This document shows, piece after piece, positions 1-11,856 of a stretch of DNA of 64,000 nt. The position numbers and the translations under genes are program-made. The stretch comes from Gordionus sp. m RMFG-2023 (taxonomy: Eukaryota > Nematomorpha > Gordioida > Chordodea > Parachordodidae): NCBI RefSeq assembly GCF_954871325.1, contig NC_088775.1:51065561-51129560 (forward strand). Reading direction: 5' to 3'. The notes under the pieces are model-generated. The model did not search any database, was not told where the DNA came from, and saw only the letters and a program-made list of their open reading frames with translations. Positions within the stretch are counted from its first letter, which is position 1. Each line of letters opens with the position of its first letter.

Positions 1-705
1 ACACTCAACAAATTTTTATCTAACGGTTTAACCTCCATTCCATTAATTTTATGACCCAAATATGTCACTTCAGTTACTCCCAACACACTCTTTTCACGAC
101 TCGCCTTTAATCCTTTATTTTGAATTCTAATAAATACTTCTTCTAGCCTATCATTATGTTGTTTCATCGTTATTCCTACAACCAAAACATCATCCATATA
201 ATAAAAAACACCCTCTAAACCTTGGAAAACAACAGCCATTGTTCGCTGAAAAATAGGGGCTGATACACTTAACCCAAATGGTAATTGACAAAACGTAAAC
301 AATCTCTTGAATGTCGTAATCGTCAACAACTTCCTAGTCGTTTTTGCCATTGGTAATTGCAAATATGCACACGAAAAATCAATCTTGGAAAAATATTTTC
401 CCCCTTTCAAACTGGCCAAAATTTCTTCTATTCGCGGTAACGGGTATTTCACCTCTACAACCCAAGGATTCGACGTCACTCTAAAATCGGCACATAACCT
501 CAATTTTCCATTAGCCTTTCTCACAGGAACCAACAGTTGCCCGTTCACTATAACCAATAGGACAAATAATTCCATCTTTCACCCAGTTATCCAACTCTTT
601 TTCCATTTCCGCCCTCTATTCAAATGGAACTTTTCGCACCGGACAATATTGCGGTACAAAACCTTCCTTTAAACGGAGATCAACTTCATAATCCACTAAA
701 CACCC
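1..705 (-). pseudogene. gypsy reverse transcriptase fragment
   Basis: The minus strand reads as the palm region of a Ty3/gypsy reverse transcriptase. Visible landmarks are LPFGLSVSAPIFQRTM, then YYMDDVLVVG (the catalytic YxDD box), then the conserved VTYLGHKI segment downstream. Similarity begins near 700 and runs off the window at position 1. It belongs to the fossil element at 1-3250. Confidence 0.8.
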
Positions 706-1130
706 AATTTCTCCTCAAAGATTTCACTATAACTATTCATTAAAACTGCCACTGCAATCCTCCAATTTTCCAAACTCGACAATTGTTCCTTTCCTTCCCC
801 TCATTAATCTCTTTTTCCTTCATGTTCTTACAAATTTCACCGGGAAATTTTGGACACTGGTATATCTTTCCTTTCATTATTCAGTTCCTTACACATTTAT
901 TGACTAATAATTTTCTCCTCTATTTCTTCTGTTTTAGTGACTATTTTTATTTCATCATTATTTCTCTCATTAACACATTTTCTACAAGGTATTTATTTTT
1001 TAACTCTCTAGGCTTGTCATTTTCATAATATTAACACTTTGCGACAACTCAGTATATCTTACCTTTCTTTTTTTTAACTGGAACTATTCGCGTTTGAGAC
1101 ATATTATTTTTTACAAACTCACCTTCCAGA

Positions 1131-1493
1131 TTACCCATCATCTTTTATATCACAGAATTCTTGATTTTTCCTTTCAACATTTTGAATTTCAACCATTTCC
1201 TCTCGTTTAATTTCCTTGGAAAAAATACCCCAAAAATTATTTAATGGACCAATCTTAACAATCCATTCCCACCCCATAATCGTCTCCACTTTTTTATCAA
1301 CAATCCACAAATTTAAATAATTAATTATACCATTTATAACAAACGGTCCTTCAATTTTTCCTAAAACCCTTATTTCCGATCCATCAAACTGTTTAACTAT
1401 CATCTCTTCTTCAATTATATCCACTTCTGGCCAATATTCACAATAATTTTCATAACTTATAATGGATATCGCAGCACCTGTATCCAACAGCAT
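1131..1493 (-). pseudogene. gypsy aspartic protease (retropepsin) fragment
   Basis: About 120 residues with the retropepsin active-site motif LLDTGAAISIIS close to the start and an ILGREW-like MGWEWI segment further on. It lies between the zinc-knuckle Gag region and the reverse transcriptase, the normal place for protease in Ty3/gypsy elements. Part of the fossil at 1-3250. Confidence 0.75.
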
Positions 1494-1711
1494 AGATATT
1501 TCTCTACCTACAACTATTCCTAATCCTTCTCACTTTTGCCCTCTAATTTTAAAATAGGAATTCTATAATTTTTCATATTTTCACCATTTACCAAATTTAT
1601 ATTTCTCTTCTCTGCTAAATTTCTTTTAAATTCAACCTCTCCACCGACCCGAAATTTCATGTCAGTCTTTAATGTAATAACTTCCATTTTACTATTTTCA
1701 CTATCATTTAG

Positions 1712-2660
1712 TTACCTCTCCGGACATTCTATAGCCCGATGTCCTTCCTTCCTGCATTTAAAACACATACTTTCATCTTTACCTTCTTTCAAAATATCAT
1801 TATTTTGTATCATTCTTACATTAGATGCTGGTGCTAAGTATTTCACTGCCGGAAATGCTTCCCCATTTATCGGTTCTCTTACATAACAATTTTCATTAGC
1901 ATTTCCCATCTTTCCACATCTTCACATTGAAATGTTGTTTTATTATTTCCATTAATACGATACGTCGGAATATAACATTTTTTACTACTATGCCCTACTC
2001 CTCCACAACTATTACATTTAATCGGTTGCTTGTTAAACATTGTACCATTCTGAACACAATTTCTACTTATATGCCCCAATTCCCTACATGAATAACATCT
2101 TACATTTTATATATTAATTTTTGGACGATTAATCTGTTTAGAAAAAAATTCTCTTTTTCCCAACTTTCCTTTTCATTTCTCTGCACGGTCAATGGCGTAT
2201 TATACTCTTTAAAATGATCGTATTCCTTATTATTCATTCGATTCTCTCTTCTGAAATCCTTTTCATACATTCTCCTATAATTTTCTCCATGACTATCATT
2301 ATTTCGTTTCTCACCTCTTATTCCATGTTCATCTTTAATCTCTATTTCTTTTTTAATATTAATATCTTTTCGTTCATCTCTTCTTATAATATTAATATTT
2401 TTCCTCATTCCTTCTATGATATTTTCATTTAGAATTTTCCATATTTCATCTTTTAAATTTAACATTTCTTCCGTCATTCTTTCATTTTCATTAACGTTTT
2501 TTGATTCTCTTCCATTTTTTCCTTTTTCAATTCCATTATTTTTAATTTCAATTTCTTCCGTGATTTTTATTCTATCTCTTTCTATAACTCTTTTCATTTT
2601 CTCCGATGTAATACAATACCAATTATCCATAAACATACCAATACTATAGCTACAATACAA
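1712..2660 (-). pseudogene. gypsy Gag region with three CCHC zinc knuckles
   Basis: The upstream part is a highly charged, Lys/Glu/Asn-rich stretch as in small Gag proteins. It is followed by three CCHC zinc knuckles, CYSCRELGHISRNC, CNSCGGVGHSSKKC and CFKCRKEGHRAIEC, which bind nucleic acid in nucleocapsids. The knuckles sit directly before the protease. Part of the fossil at 1-3250. Confidence 0.7.
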
Positions 2661-2854
2661 TTATTTCTCTGTGGAACCATTTCCACATAATTTTGTGTTT
2701 TTATACTTCTTTTAGAATTAAACATTTATTATTAAAAATTATTATAATAAATTTTATTTTGCCTTTAATTTTAAGAATTTTATTTATTTTTAATAGTTTT
2801 CTTCTTCTTACTGTTGCATTGTGTCCCAGTTTATGTTCAAGGATAAGGCACCAA

Positions 2855-3250
2855 TTTTTGCAAAATTAATTTAGTAGACTTAAATTCTGTACCTTAAATT
2901 CCGTACCCTAAAAGAAATTGAAAGACGCAAAAAAAAACTTCTTCAAGAATCCTTTTATTTCAATTATATATCTCCACAAGAATAATAAAAATATATAATT
3001 TTTTCCGAGAAGACAAAAACTATAATTTTTCCGCGAAAAGGAAAGGAAAAAAAAATCTATTTTAAATAAAAAAAATCAATCTTTGCGAAAAAATAACTAA
3101 AAATCAGTATATTCAAAAATAATTGATCTAGTTTTCCTCTTTTTCATATAAAAATAAATTACATCCTTGACATTATCTCTTTTTCATATAAAAATGCAAT
3201 ATAACCTTGACATTATTGCAATAATAATCAATTAACATAATATTACAACA
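2855..3250 (-). repeat. Candidate LTR of the gypsy fossil
   Basis: On the minus strand this stretch starts with TGTTGTAATATT and ends just before a TGGTGCC primer-binding-like site, giving an LTR of about 395 bp. The partner LTR lies outside the window, so the limits rest only on the TG start and the binding site. Confidence 0.35.
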
Positions 3251-5918
3251 CTAACAATTACATATTAAAGAGCATGTCAGTTTTTCTTAATTTTTAGTTT
3301 TCCTTCTTATTTTATTTCAAGATTTTTGCGATCTCTTTAAGTCATTTTTAATTTGTTTTCCTTATCTTTCAACTTTCCTTCTCATTTTTTATCATTCTTT
3401 TTTGTCATTTTAAAAATTATTTATTTATTTTCCCTGTCATGTTTCTTCCTTCTCTATTTTTGTGTCTAACAACTCTTTTTCCTTTTTTTCTTACTACATA
3501 ACAATTTTTTGACTTTTTATGATTTTTTTCACCTGATATTTTAATATTAAAATTTCATTTAAATTTTATTTCTCTTTGGCAATCAAATTTTTTTTATTAA
3601 TATTTTTTGCAAATTATTTCATTATACTTACGACATACAAAATATATAATTAAATGATTGTAAATAAGTTAGATTAATAATAAAGCATTCCCAAAATATC
3701 ATTAAGCCATCACACGTTTCCACTCTAAACACTTTCTACCAGAATTATTTGATTTCTCTTCAGAGATTTGATCTAAGAATTGTGATTCTTATTTTTAAAA
3801 TTTATATAAATAAAATATAAAAAAATTGTCATTTTGTCATCCATTGCATAAAATAAAATTTGCCTAGTTATTTTTGTAATGAAATCTACTCGGATATGTT
3901 AATAAATGCTTTAATTCAAATATTATAATATCTTTAATATAAAATAACGTAAAATATAATTATATCCAAATGTATCTAAAAATAGATATAGATCTAAAAT
4001 AGTATCTATATTCCGTTACATTTTATAAAAGTGTATCTAGTTACAACTAATCCCCACATTTTATATCTATATAATTTTATATAGATACTTTAACAACTGT
4101 TATTTTTAGATAAGACTTTTTTATACGGCAAAAGAAATTAATTTATAAATTTATCCCGAAGCTTTTTAAAATAATTAACAATCTTCCATATAAAAAAATT
4201 AATTAATCATATGTAAGAATTAATATTATAGTTGTTTTAAAAAATTTACAAAATTACTGATCACTGTTTAATGCAATCACAAATTTTTCCATATAAAAGA
4301 GTGTGACATGATTAATTATATAGTTTTATAAAAATATCCACATATAAACTGTATTCATCTTATTTACACACAATTTTTTTTAAATGCTATTGACATAATT
4401 TAATTTTTTTTTACCTTCTATTAAATTGCGATTACCATTACCAAGGTAAATTTATATTTTCTCTGTATTATTTTAAGTTTTAATAACTAAAGGTATTAAA
4501 GTAAATTAATTTAATATATTTTTTTTTAAATCATAATTGTGCATCCATAAATTTTTTAAACTAAATTTATTAATTTCAAAAAACAATATTAGAAATAATT
4601 TATAATTGCTAGGCAGGCATTCTATATATATATTTACTATTTTAATCACCCACTATAAACGTTTTCATAAAACACCTTATTAAGGCTCGAATTTTATTCT
4701 GAATGGCAAAAGACATATACAAGGTAGAAAATTTATCATTTTTTAAAAAAAATTATCGATATTGTATAATACATTATTGTACGGAGATAGATTTTATTAT
4801 TGTTTCGGATAGTGTTGTTAAACGGCTCGATTTCAAAAAAGGTTAGTCCAATATTTTTGCCAAAAAATATTGGGCATCCTGGAAATTTCGTTTATAGATG
4901 GCAGAAAGGTTTTGCCATTGTAGCTTGCCTAATATTATTGTGGCTAAAATCTTAATTTGAAAATTGGCAAAATTGAGCCGTTTTGTGTGAAAAATCTTGT
5001 CTTTGGTTGGTTCCTTTAAATTTTATTGGAGGCCTTTAAGCCTTTTTTGCAGGCATTTGACTGAATTATACATTTTTTTATAAATAATTTTGGTAATGCC
5101 TTTTTTTTAAATTTAAATTTTAGTCTTTATTGTAAAAAATTATTAATTGAAGGATAATTAAAAAAAATAATGACTATTCATTTTTGAGAAGAGAGAGGCT
5201 GGGGAAGTCCTAGAGATTATACTATAACCATTATGTCTAATATTTTGAAAAAAAAGATCAATCTTTTTTATTATATAAAATAAAAAGTAGCTATCGTATA
5301 ACGCGTTAACTAAAAATTTTAGGTAAAATAATTTTCAATATTAATTAAAGATGAATGTATGCATTAGCCATAATATCTTATGCCAAAATTTTTAAATTAT
5401 ACCATCGATTATATATAAATCGTGTTTTAAAGCAATTTTTTGAATTGGCCTTAATGTGTTTTAAAAATAATAAAAAATTTGAGTAAAAATTTTTTTTTAA
5501 TTTTTTTTGAAACTTTAAATGCCAACTCAAGCCAAATAGTTAATTTTGAAGTTTTTTTTATAATGTTAATAGTGTCCAAAAATAATAGATGAATTTTTTC
5601 ATATTTTTTTGTCTTTCTCATCCTTTATAATAATAATTAAACGCCATCTATTCTATTATAGTATTTAAATATGAGAAGCAGAAATTTGCTTAATGATTTG
5701 ATTTAATTTTTTTTTATTCTAAATATTATATAAATTATTATAAAAGTAAGCATATTTTATGTTTTAAATTTTATTTATAAATTTTTGCATATTTAACCTT
5801 TTTATATTTAGCACTGATACCACTAAAAAAATAATGCGATAATAATCTTAAATATTTATGTGTTAACTTCAAAAAACATTATTAAAAATAAAATCAAGAT
5901 TTTGTTGCATAGCGCAAT
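3251..5918. other. AT-rich stretch without a recognised gene
   Basis: Very AT-rich, homopolymer-laden sequence. I find no convincing coding region on either strand. The only structured item is a decayed MITE at 4810-4990, listed separately. The last few hundred bases are the upstream region of the SPSB-type gene; no promoter element stands out. Confidence 0.6.
4810..4990. mobile_element. Decayed hAT-type MITE (TAGTGTTGTTAAACGG end)
   Basis: The left end reads TAGTGTTGTTAAACGGCTCG, the same terminal sequence as the intact MITE at 38964. The right side keeps only GAGCCGTTTTG before it erodes. The interior is partly self-complementary (ATATTTTTGCC against an AATATTGGGC-like run). The right terminus and the target duplication are lost, so this is an old copy. 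Confidence 0.55.
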
Positions 5919-7768
5919 ATGGAAACGTTCACTGCAAAATGTTTCGATAACCAAGACATACTATTAGGAAATGATAACTGTGATGATATTGAGGAAAATG
6001 ATATTGATAAAAATTTAAGCTACATCAATTCAAACGAATTCTATAAAAGCTCTACTAATAAATGCAAAGAATGTACAAACATTTCTAGAAGATATAAAAC
6101 ATACTCTCAACTTCCTGCTATTTATTTGAATCAAGGTTGCAAAAGAAAAAGTATATACCAGGCTTGCAAAAATTATAAAAATATTTTTCCAAAGTTAATA
6201 AAGCTTAAAAGCTTGTTTCAGTGTTTTAAATCGAATCAGAAAATAAACTATAAAATGATAGAGAATGATTCAAAACTGCTCTCCGCATCAAAAGCTATCA
6301 CAATAAATAATAACCGGCCACTTATGGTACTAAACTGCAAAAATTGCAATAATATTTTTACAAAAAATGACATATATAAAAATAGTAATAGCAATCAAAT
6401 TTTTAAGAATGATTTAAAATCAACAATAATTGATAGATGCATATGTAGCAAAATAAATTTGGAGATCGATATATCTCCTGCTAATATTAATAAATCATCT
6501 AATCATTTATTAGTCAATAACAATAATTTCTATAACATGATCTTACTCGATCCTCGGCGAAATATAAATGACACTGAGAAAATTTTCCCTCACGTTAAAA
6601 ACTTTATACCATTTAATATAGCTCTGATGATTAATAATAAGATTAGAGTTAAACATTCTCAAGAGCCACCACTATTGGATATACTCTTTGATTCCGCATC
6701 ACATCAAATTTTATTGGAATCGTTTAATGATTTCGAAAGAATGAAAAAACCTTATGGAATTTGGAGTTCTACCAATAAATCTTCCAATTTTAACACCTAT
6801 CGGTCAACAAAGAGTGGTTCATATTCAAATAAGGCTGGCTCGATAGCCAAGAGGAAACCGATAGCGTTAACTACCGATGCTATCAGAGCAGAATTGGGAT
6901 TTACGTCAGGTCTTCACGCGTGGCAATTAACTTGGAAAAATTCTCATCGAGGTACCCACGCAGTTGTAGGCGTGGCTAAAGAATCCGGAGGAGGAGCAAA
7001 AATGGGATATACGACTACCGGCTACAACCCGTTAGTAGGAAATGATATAGATTCATGGGGAATCGATTTGAATACTCTTCTGATATGTCATGATAAAGAG
7101 CACTCTGCCACAGTTAAAAGTTTTTCTTGCGATAAATATTATTTAACAAAATCAAGCGAATTAGACAAAACGAGTGGCCAATATTGTTTGAAAAAAAATA
7201 ACCTCTCTCGAAAGACCTCTGAATTTTTTTCTCAAATTCCTCATATACCTAAAATGATGTATAAGTTACCTAATTTAAACTCCGAAAACTTTTATAGTTA
7301 TAAACAACCCGAATGCCTCTTAAAAAGAACAAATGTTGGGGCTCTATCGAATAAAATTAACATTCCAGAAACTTTTATCGTTGTATTTGATATGATAAGG
7401 GGAACTTTAGGGTTATACTTTGATAATTATTATTGGGGACATGCCTTTTCTTCTACTCAACTTATGTCAAATTCAACTCTTTCCACTGCGACTAATGCAT
7501 TGTATCCCATAGTTAGTGCAGTTTGGGGCCACGGTGAAATTGAAATGGAATATATAAATGGGATTGAAAGTATAGTCAAAATTTATTGTATTAATTATTT
7601 TTTTAACTTTTAGATCAAACACTCTCCTTGAAATTGTTATGCCGATATACCATACGTAAAAAAACGGACTTTTTGTTCAAATACCATTGCGACCCATTTA
7701 TCTTCCATCAGAATATTCCTATAAATATTTTAAATTATCTTACAATTCCATTAAATCAATATATGTAA
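5919..7768 (+). CDS. SPSB: SPRY domain and SOCS box protein (SPSB/gustavus type), two exons
   Basis: Probable substrate receptor of a Cullin-5/Elongin BC ubiquitin ligase. Exon 1 is 5919-7569 and exon 2 is 7614-7768, joined across a 44-nt GT..AG intron, giving 601 residues. The SPRY domain begins near residue 245 and shows the SPSB hallmarks RGTHAVVGVA, GYTT, LVGNDIDSWGIDL and YPIVSAVWGHGEIEMEYINGIE. Exon 2 supplies the SOCS box: LSLKLLCRYTIRKK matches the family pattern LPLMDLCRRSVR. The start has an in-frame stop 9 nt upstream and a good context (A at -3, G at +4). Unusual points are an Asn/Lys/Cys-rich N-terminal extension of about 240 residues and an insertion of about 90 residues within SPRY; usual family members are about 270 residues. 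The coding frame is open and looks functional. It is the only intact host gene here. Without splicing, the frame would end at 7613 and lose the SOCS box. Confidence 0.88.
7570..7613 (+). other. 44-nt intron separating SPRY and SOCS-box exons
   Basis: Starts GTATAG, ends TTTTAG, with a T-rich stretch before the acceptor. Removing it joins an Asn codon across the boundary (A + AT) and opens 50 further codons with clear SOCS-box similarity. Its size matches the 44-54 nt introns seen in other genes of this window. Confidence 0.8.
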
Positions 7769-8371
7769 AATTTTTATATAAATTTCTTTATTCAATTTTT
7801 TAAACAAATTTTTTTAATTTATAATTGATTTTTAAAAAATATATTATTTAATATGAATTATATCCTTTTTAGAAAGCAAATATATTTTAATAAATAAATA
7901 AATCTTGTTAATTTTAAAATTGATTATTTATTATTATATTTACATATAACTAATGTTGTAACGAACGCGTTCAGAAGTTCATTTTTTTTGAAAAAAAATG
8001 ATGAACGGACGTTCCTTTTATTTTTGACTCTTGACGAACGCATTCTTTTTTTAAATCCTTAGAAAATCTTTCTATTTTTATTTATTTAAAAATAAAAAAT
8101 ATGAATTTAAAAATATTTTTTTATTGACTTAAAACTTTTAAATTTAAACACTAATATATTGTTAAAAAATAATATATATTTATTTATATTAATTTTTAAA
8201 TTATTCGTAAAGTTTTGCTTTTGAACTGAATGAGTTATTTTTTTGAAGGAACGTTAAACGTTAGATTTTTTTTGAAAATATTTACAGCATTATGCATAAC
8301 ATATCGAATAATTGATTTAATTCAGCACTGTAAATGTTACTTTAAAATATAACGTCCGTAAAACTTAATGT
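7769..8371. other. 3' flank of the SPSB-type gene, AT-rich
   Basis: No gene seen. Around 7965-8045 there are repeated GAACG/CGTTC motifs and near 8245-8262 a GGAACGTTAAACG motif. These could be the ends of an eroded inverted-repeat element, but the match is short and I could not define a boundary. Confidence 0.4.
7889..7894 (+). promoter_or_regulatory. Possible polyadenylation signal of the SPSB-type gene
   Basis: AATAAA, overlapping further AATAAA repeats, about 120 bases after the SOCS-box stop codon. The motif is common by chance in AT-rich DNA. Confidence 0.35.
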
Positions 8372-9920
8372 CGTTACCTTACTTGTTTGTTACTTTTCAA
8401 AATAAGAAACGTGTTCTACTTTTTAAAAATAGGTAACCTTGTTATTTACTTACTTTCAAAATAAATAATTTTTTCAGGAAAAAGCTAATAAACCCAATAT
8501 TATAATTGAAAAATATTTTTATAATAAAATGCATTCAAATTTATAATTATTATGTTAAAATACACCATTTTGGACTCATTGAATCACGGGGAAATTTTTA
8601 ATATTATTTTTTTTTAAATATTTTATTTATTTATGTTTTTTTTTAAATTTAAAAAAAAAATTTTTTATAAAAAATAATCGTTACCTTACTTGTTTGTTAC
8701 TTTTCAAAATAAGAAACGTGTTCTACTTTTTAAAAATAGGTAACCTTGTTATTTACTTACTTTCAAAATAAAATGCTTATTTTTTCAGGAAAAAGCTAAT
8801 AAACCCAATATTATAATTGAAAAATATTGTTATAATAAAATGCATTCAAATTTATAATTATTATGTTAAAATACACCATTTTGGACTCATTGAATCACGG
8901 GGAAATTTTTAATATTATTTTTTTTTAAATATTTTATTTATTTATGTTTTTTTTTAAATTTAAAAAAAAAATTTTTTATAAAAAATAATCGTTACCTTAC
9001 TTGTTTGTTACTTTTCAAAATAAGAAACGTGTTCTACTTTTTAAAAATAGGTAACCTTGTTATTTACTTACTTTCAAAATAAAATGCTTATTTTTTCAGG
9101 AAAAAGCTAATAAACCCAATATTATAATTGAAAAATATTGTTATAATAAAATGCATTCAAATTTATAATTATTATGTTAAAATACACCATTTTGGACTCA
9201 TTGAATCACGGGGAAATTTTTAATATTATTTTTTTTTAAATATTTTATTTATTTATGTTTTTTTTTAAATTTAAAAAAAAAATTTTTTATAAAAAATAAT
9301 CGTTACCTTACTTGTTTGTTACTTTTCAAAATAAGAAACGTGTTCTACTTTTTAAAAATAGGTAACCTTGTTATTTACTTACTTTCAAAATAAAATGCTT
9401 ATTTTTTCAGGAAAAAGCTAATAAACCCAATATTATAATTGAAAAATATTGTTATAATAAAATGCATTCAAATTTATAATTATTATGTTAAAATACACCA
9501 TTTTGGACTCATTGAATCACGGGGAAATTTTTAATATTATTTTTTTTTAAATATTTTATTTATTTATGTTTTTTTTTAAATTTAAAAAAAAAATTTTTTA
9601 TAAAAAATAATCGTTACCTTACTTGTTTGTTACTTTTCAAAATAAGAAACGTGTTCTACTTTTTAAAAATAGGTAACCTTGTTATTTACTTACTTTCAAA
9701 ATAAAATGCTTATTTTTTCAGGAAAAAGCTAATAAACCCAATATTATAATTGAAAAATATTGTTATAATAAAATGCATTCAAATTTATAATTATTATGTT
9801 AAAATACACCATTTTGGACTCATTGAATCACGGGGAAATTTTTAATATTATTTTTTTTTAAATATTTTATTTATTTATGTTTTTTTTTAAATTTAAAAAA
9901 AAAATTTTTTATAAAAAATA
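8372..9920 (+). repeat. Tandem array, five copies of a 311-bp unit
   Basis: Units start with CGTTACCTTACTTGTTTG at 8372, 8679, 8990, 9301 and 9612. The first unit is 307 bp and the rest 311 bp. Copies 2-5 look essentially identical; copy 1 differs by a small deletion (missing aaatgct) and a few bases. Each unit carries GAATCACGGGGAAATTTT and long A/T homopolymers. Partial relatives occur inverted near 10745-10830 and direct near 57430-57470, so the unit is a dispersed family that amplified locally. No coding potential. Confidence 0.9.
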
Positions 9921-10281
9921 ATAAATAAATGATCGTCTGGTGATGGAAATTATTTTTATCACAATTCACTAATTTTACAATAAAAACGAAGTATTTAAAA
10001 ATTTTAAAAAACTTGTAAAAATTTTCATAATTCTTTAATTTTACAATAAAAACAAGACGTGTGCTATGAAGCTACTAAGTTAAGACTATTAAATCAAATA
10101 ATAAATCAATTTATTAGAATAAATTTTTTTTGTGAAAAAAGGTTGATATTTAAATAAGAAATAGTTATTTTTAGATTTATAAATTAAAAGTAAGCACTAT
10201 GGGCATCGTTGGGTTTGAAATCTTAGAAATTGAATGACCTAAAATTAAGTATAATTTAATGTAATTGATACTCATATATAT
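9921..10281. other. AT-rich stretch between array and MITE
   Basis: No gene. A short imperfect direct repeat around AATTTTACAATAAAAAC occurs twice near 9970 and 10035. Nothing else recognised. Confidence 0.5.
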
Positions 10282-10617
10282 TAGTGATATGCATCGGGCC
10301 TAATTTTTCAAGCCCAGCCCGGCCCGGCCCGTAATTTTTTTATAAAGTTGGCCCGAATTTATTTAAATATAGAAATTAATTCTTATAATTACTCAATATA
10401 AACGATATATGTTATATATATAGCGTCTACTTTCTATTAATAAAATCCCATATTTTTATTTTACCTAAAAAATTCAACATAAAATTGATAAATTTAGTTA
10501 TATTTTAAAAAAAATTTAAAGCCCGACCCGGCCCGAATTTTCTTAAAAAATATTAGGCCTTCGGGCCATGTCGGATTCGGGCTGGGTACGGGCCGGGCCT
10601 TCTTTTGCAGATCTCTA
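10282..10617. mobile_element. hAT-type MITE with GC-rich ends (336 bp)
   Basis: Ends are TAGTGATATGCA on the left and, as reverse complement on the right, TAGAGATCTGCA. Both are followed inwards by GCCCGGCCCG-type repeats, in strong contrast to the AT-rich interior. The element is flanked on both sides by atatatat, an 8-bp target duplication expected for hAT (although low complexity). The TAGAGATCTGCA end and GGCCCGG motifs match the larger hAT copies at 37467 and 61886, so it is probably a short relative of that family. Confidence 0.75.
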
Positions 10618-10873
10618 ATATATATAATAATGTTTTCAGTTATTATAATTTTATTAAAATTGTATCGCTCAAATTATTAAAATACCAAATTAGACAAGTT
10701 AGCTAAATTGTTAAAATTAAAATACGGCTTCTTCCTACCAAACTAAACAAAAAATTTTTTATAAATTTTAAAAATAAATAAATAAAATAATATTAAAAAT
10801 TTGCCTGTGATTCAATGAGTTACCTCCATTTTTTATAGATAAATTTTATTAAATCCTGTTGATGCAAATTTAC
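10618..10873. other. Spacer with inverted partial copy of the 311-bp unit
   Basis: Near 10745-10830 an inverted fragment related to the 311-bp tandem unit is visible (ATTCAATGAGT and AATATTAAAAATTT). No gene seen. Confidence 0.45.
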
Positions 10874-11856
10874 TAGTGATGTTAAGGTAACTAGTTACGT
10901 AACTAGTTACATTTTGGCTAAAAAATAACTGTAACTAGTTATATTTTTAAAATTGAAACTAATAACTGTAACTAGTTGTAATTTTTAAAATATAACTGCC
11001 AAAAGTAACTAGTTACTTTTAAAGATATATTCAAATAATTAATTTTATTTTTAATATGTTGTGATAAATTAATTTTAAATTAAATTTATTTTTTAAATTA
11101 AATTTATTAATTTAAAATTTTGTGAAAATGTCTCATTGTTATAATCCCGTTCAAATTTACCTTAATACCTCAAAGTGAATCCCAGACGAATGAATCATGC
11201 TCAAAACCAACATCACTTGATGTAGTTGGATTTTTTGACCTAAAGCGCCAAAATATTCTGGATAATGAACTTATAGAAAACTTTATCAAATCTAATAACA
11301 ACACTTTTTCTTTATATAACGATTTTCCAAAGTTAAAATTACTCTTTATTAAATATAATGTTGTTCTAACATCAAGTGCTCCCGTAGAACGCTTGTTCAG
11401 TCTAGGTAAGCTCATTTTGGGAGATAAACGAGCACGTCTCCTAGATAATAACTTTGAAATATATTTGTTGTTAAAAGCAAATAAACATTTATTAGATTCT
11501 AATTTTTATGAAAAATAAATGTTTTTTTTCAATGCAAATATATATTTTTATATTCGATGTAAATATTCAATTTTGCGATATTTTTTTATATAAATAAATT
11601 GTATATTATTTTAAATAACTGATTATACTTTGTTTATCCTAATTTTTTTTATATTAAATAAATGCATTCAATAAATAAATAATGCGCATATGAATGATGT
11701 ATAAAGTAAGTAACTAATTACTTTTGAAAATAACTGTAACTAATAACTAGTTACTTTTGTAAAAATGTAACTAGTAACTGTAACTAGTTATGTTTTTGCC
11801 AATGTAACTAGTAACTGTAACTAGTTATGTTTCAAAAGTAACTTTTAACATCACTA
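10874..11856 (+). mobile_element. Non-autonomous hAT element (983 bp) with transposase 3' end
   Basis: Termini are TAGTGATGTTAA and TTAACATCACTA. A perfect 8-bp target duplication, aaatttac, flanks it (10866-10873 and 11857-11864). Both subterminal regions are packed with GTAACTAGTTAC-like palindromic repeats, likely transposase-binding sites. The centre keeps only the C-terminal dimerisation end of a hAT transposase, so it is an internal-deletion derivative moved in trans. Relatives lie at 14953 and 29755. Confidence 0.88.
11151..11518 (+). pseudogene. hAT transposase C-terminal dimerisation remnant
   Basis: The plus strand reads, in an open frame, QTNESCSKP, GFFDLKRQNIL, then the hAT dimerisation core TSSAPVERLFSLGKLI and KRARLLDNNFEIYLLLKANK, ending at a stop at 11516-11518. 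The SAPVERLFS segment is the family hallmark. The N-terminal BED finger and RNase H-like catalytic core are absent, so it cannot catalyse transposition. A near relative is on the minus strand at 29755-30250. Confidence 0.8.

Larger units (their letters stand above)
1..3250 (-). mobile_element. Ty3/gypsy LTR retrotransposon, old, cut by the window edge
   Basis: Fossil LTR element on the minus strand. Reading from right to left it shows a probable LTR, a primer-binding-like site starting TGGTGCC just inside it (near 2852), a charged Gag region with three CCHC zinc knuckles, an aspartic protease with a DTG motif, and reverse transcriptase with a YMDD box near 190-200. The order Gag-PR-RT fits Ty3/gypsy. 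The remaining RNase H and integrase would lie left of position 1. The coding region is broken in several places, so it looks old and inactive. The family is sure from the RT and protease; the right boundary is inferred. Confidence 0.8.

Noticed and set aside
307-1028. Plus-strand ORFs of 121 and 81 codons
   Set aside because: Antisense to the gypsy reverse transcriptase and protease region; no independent support.
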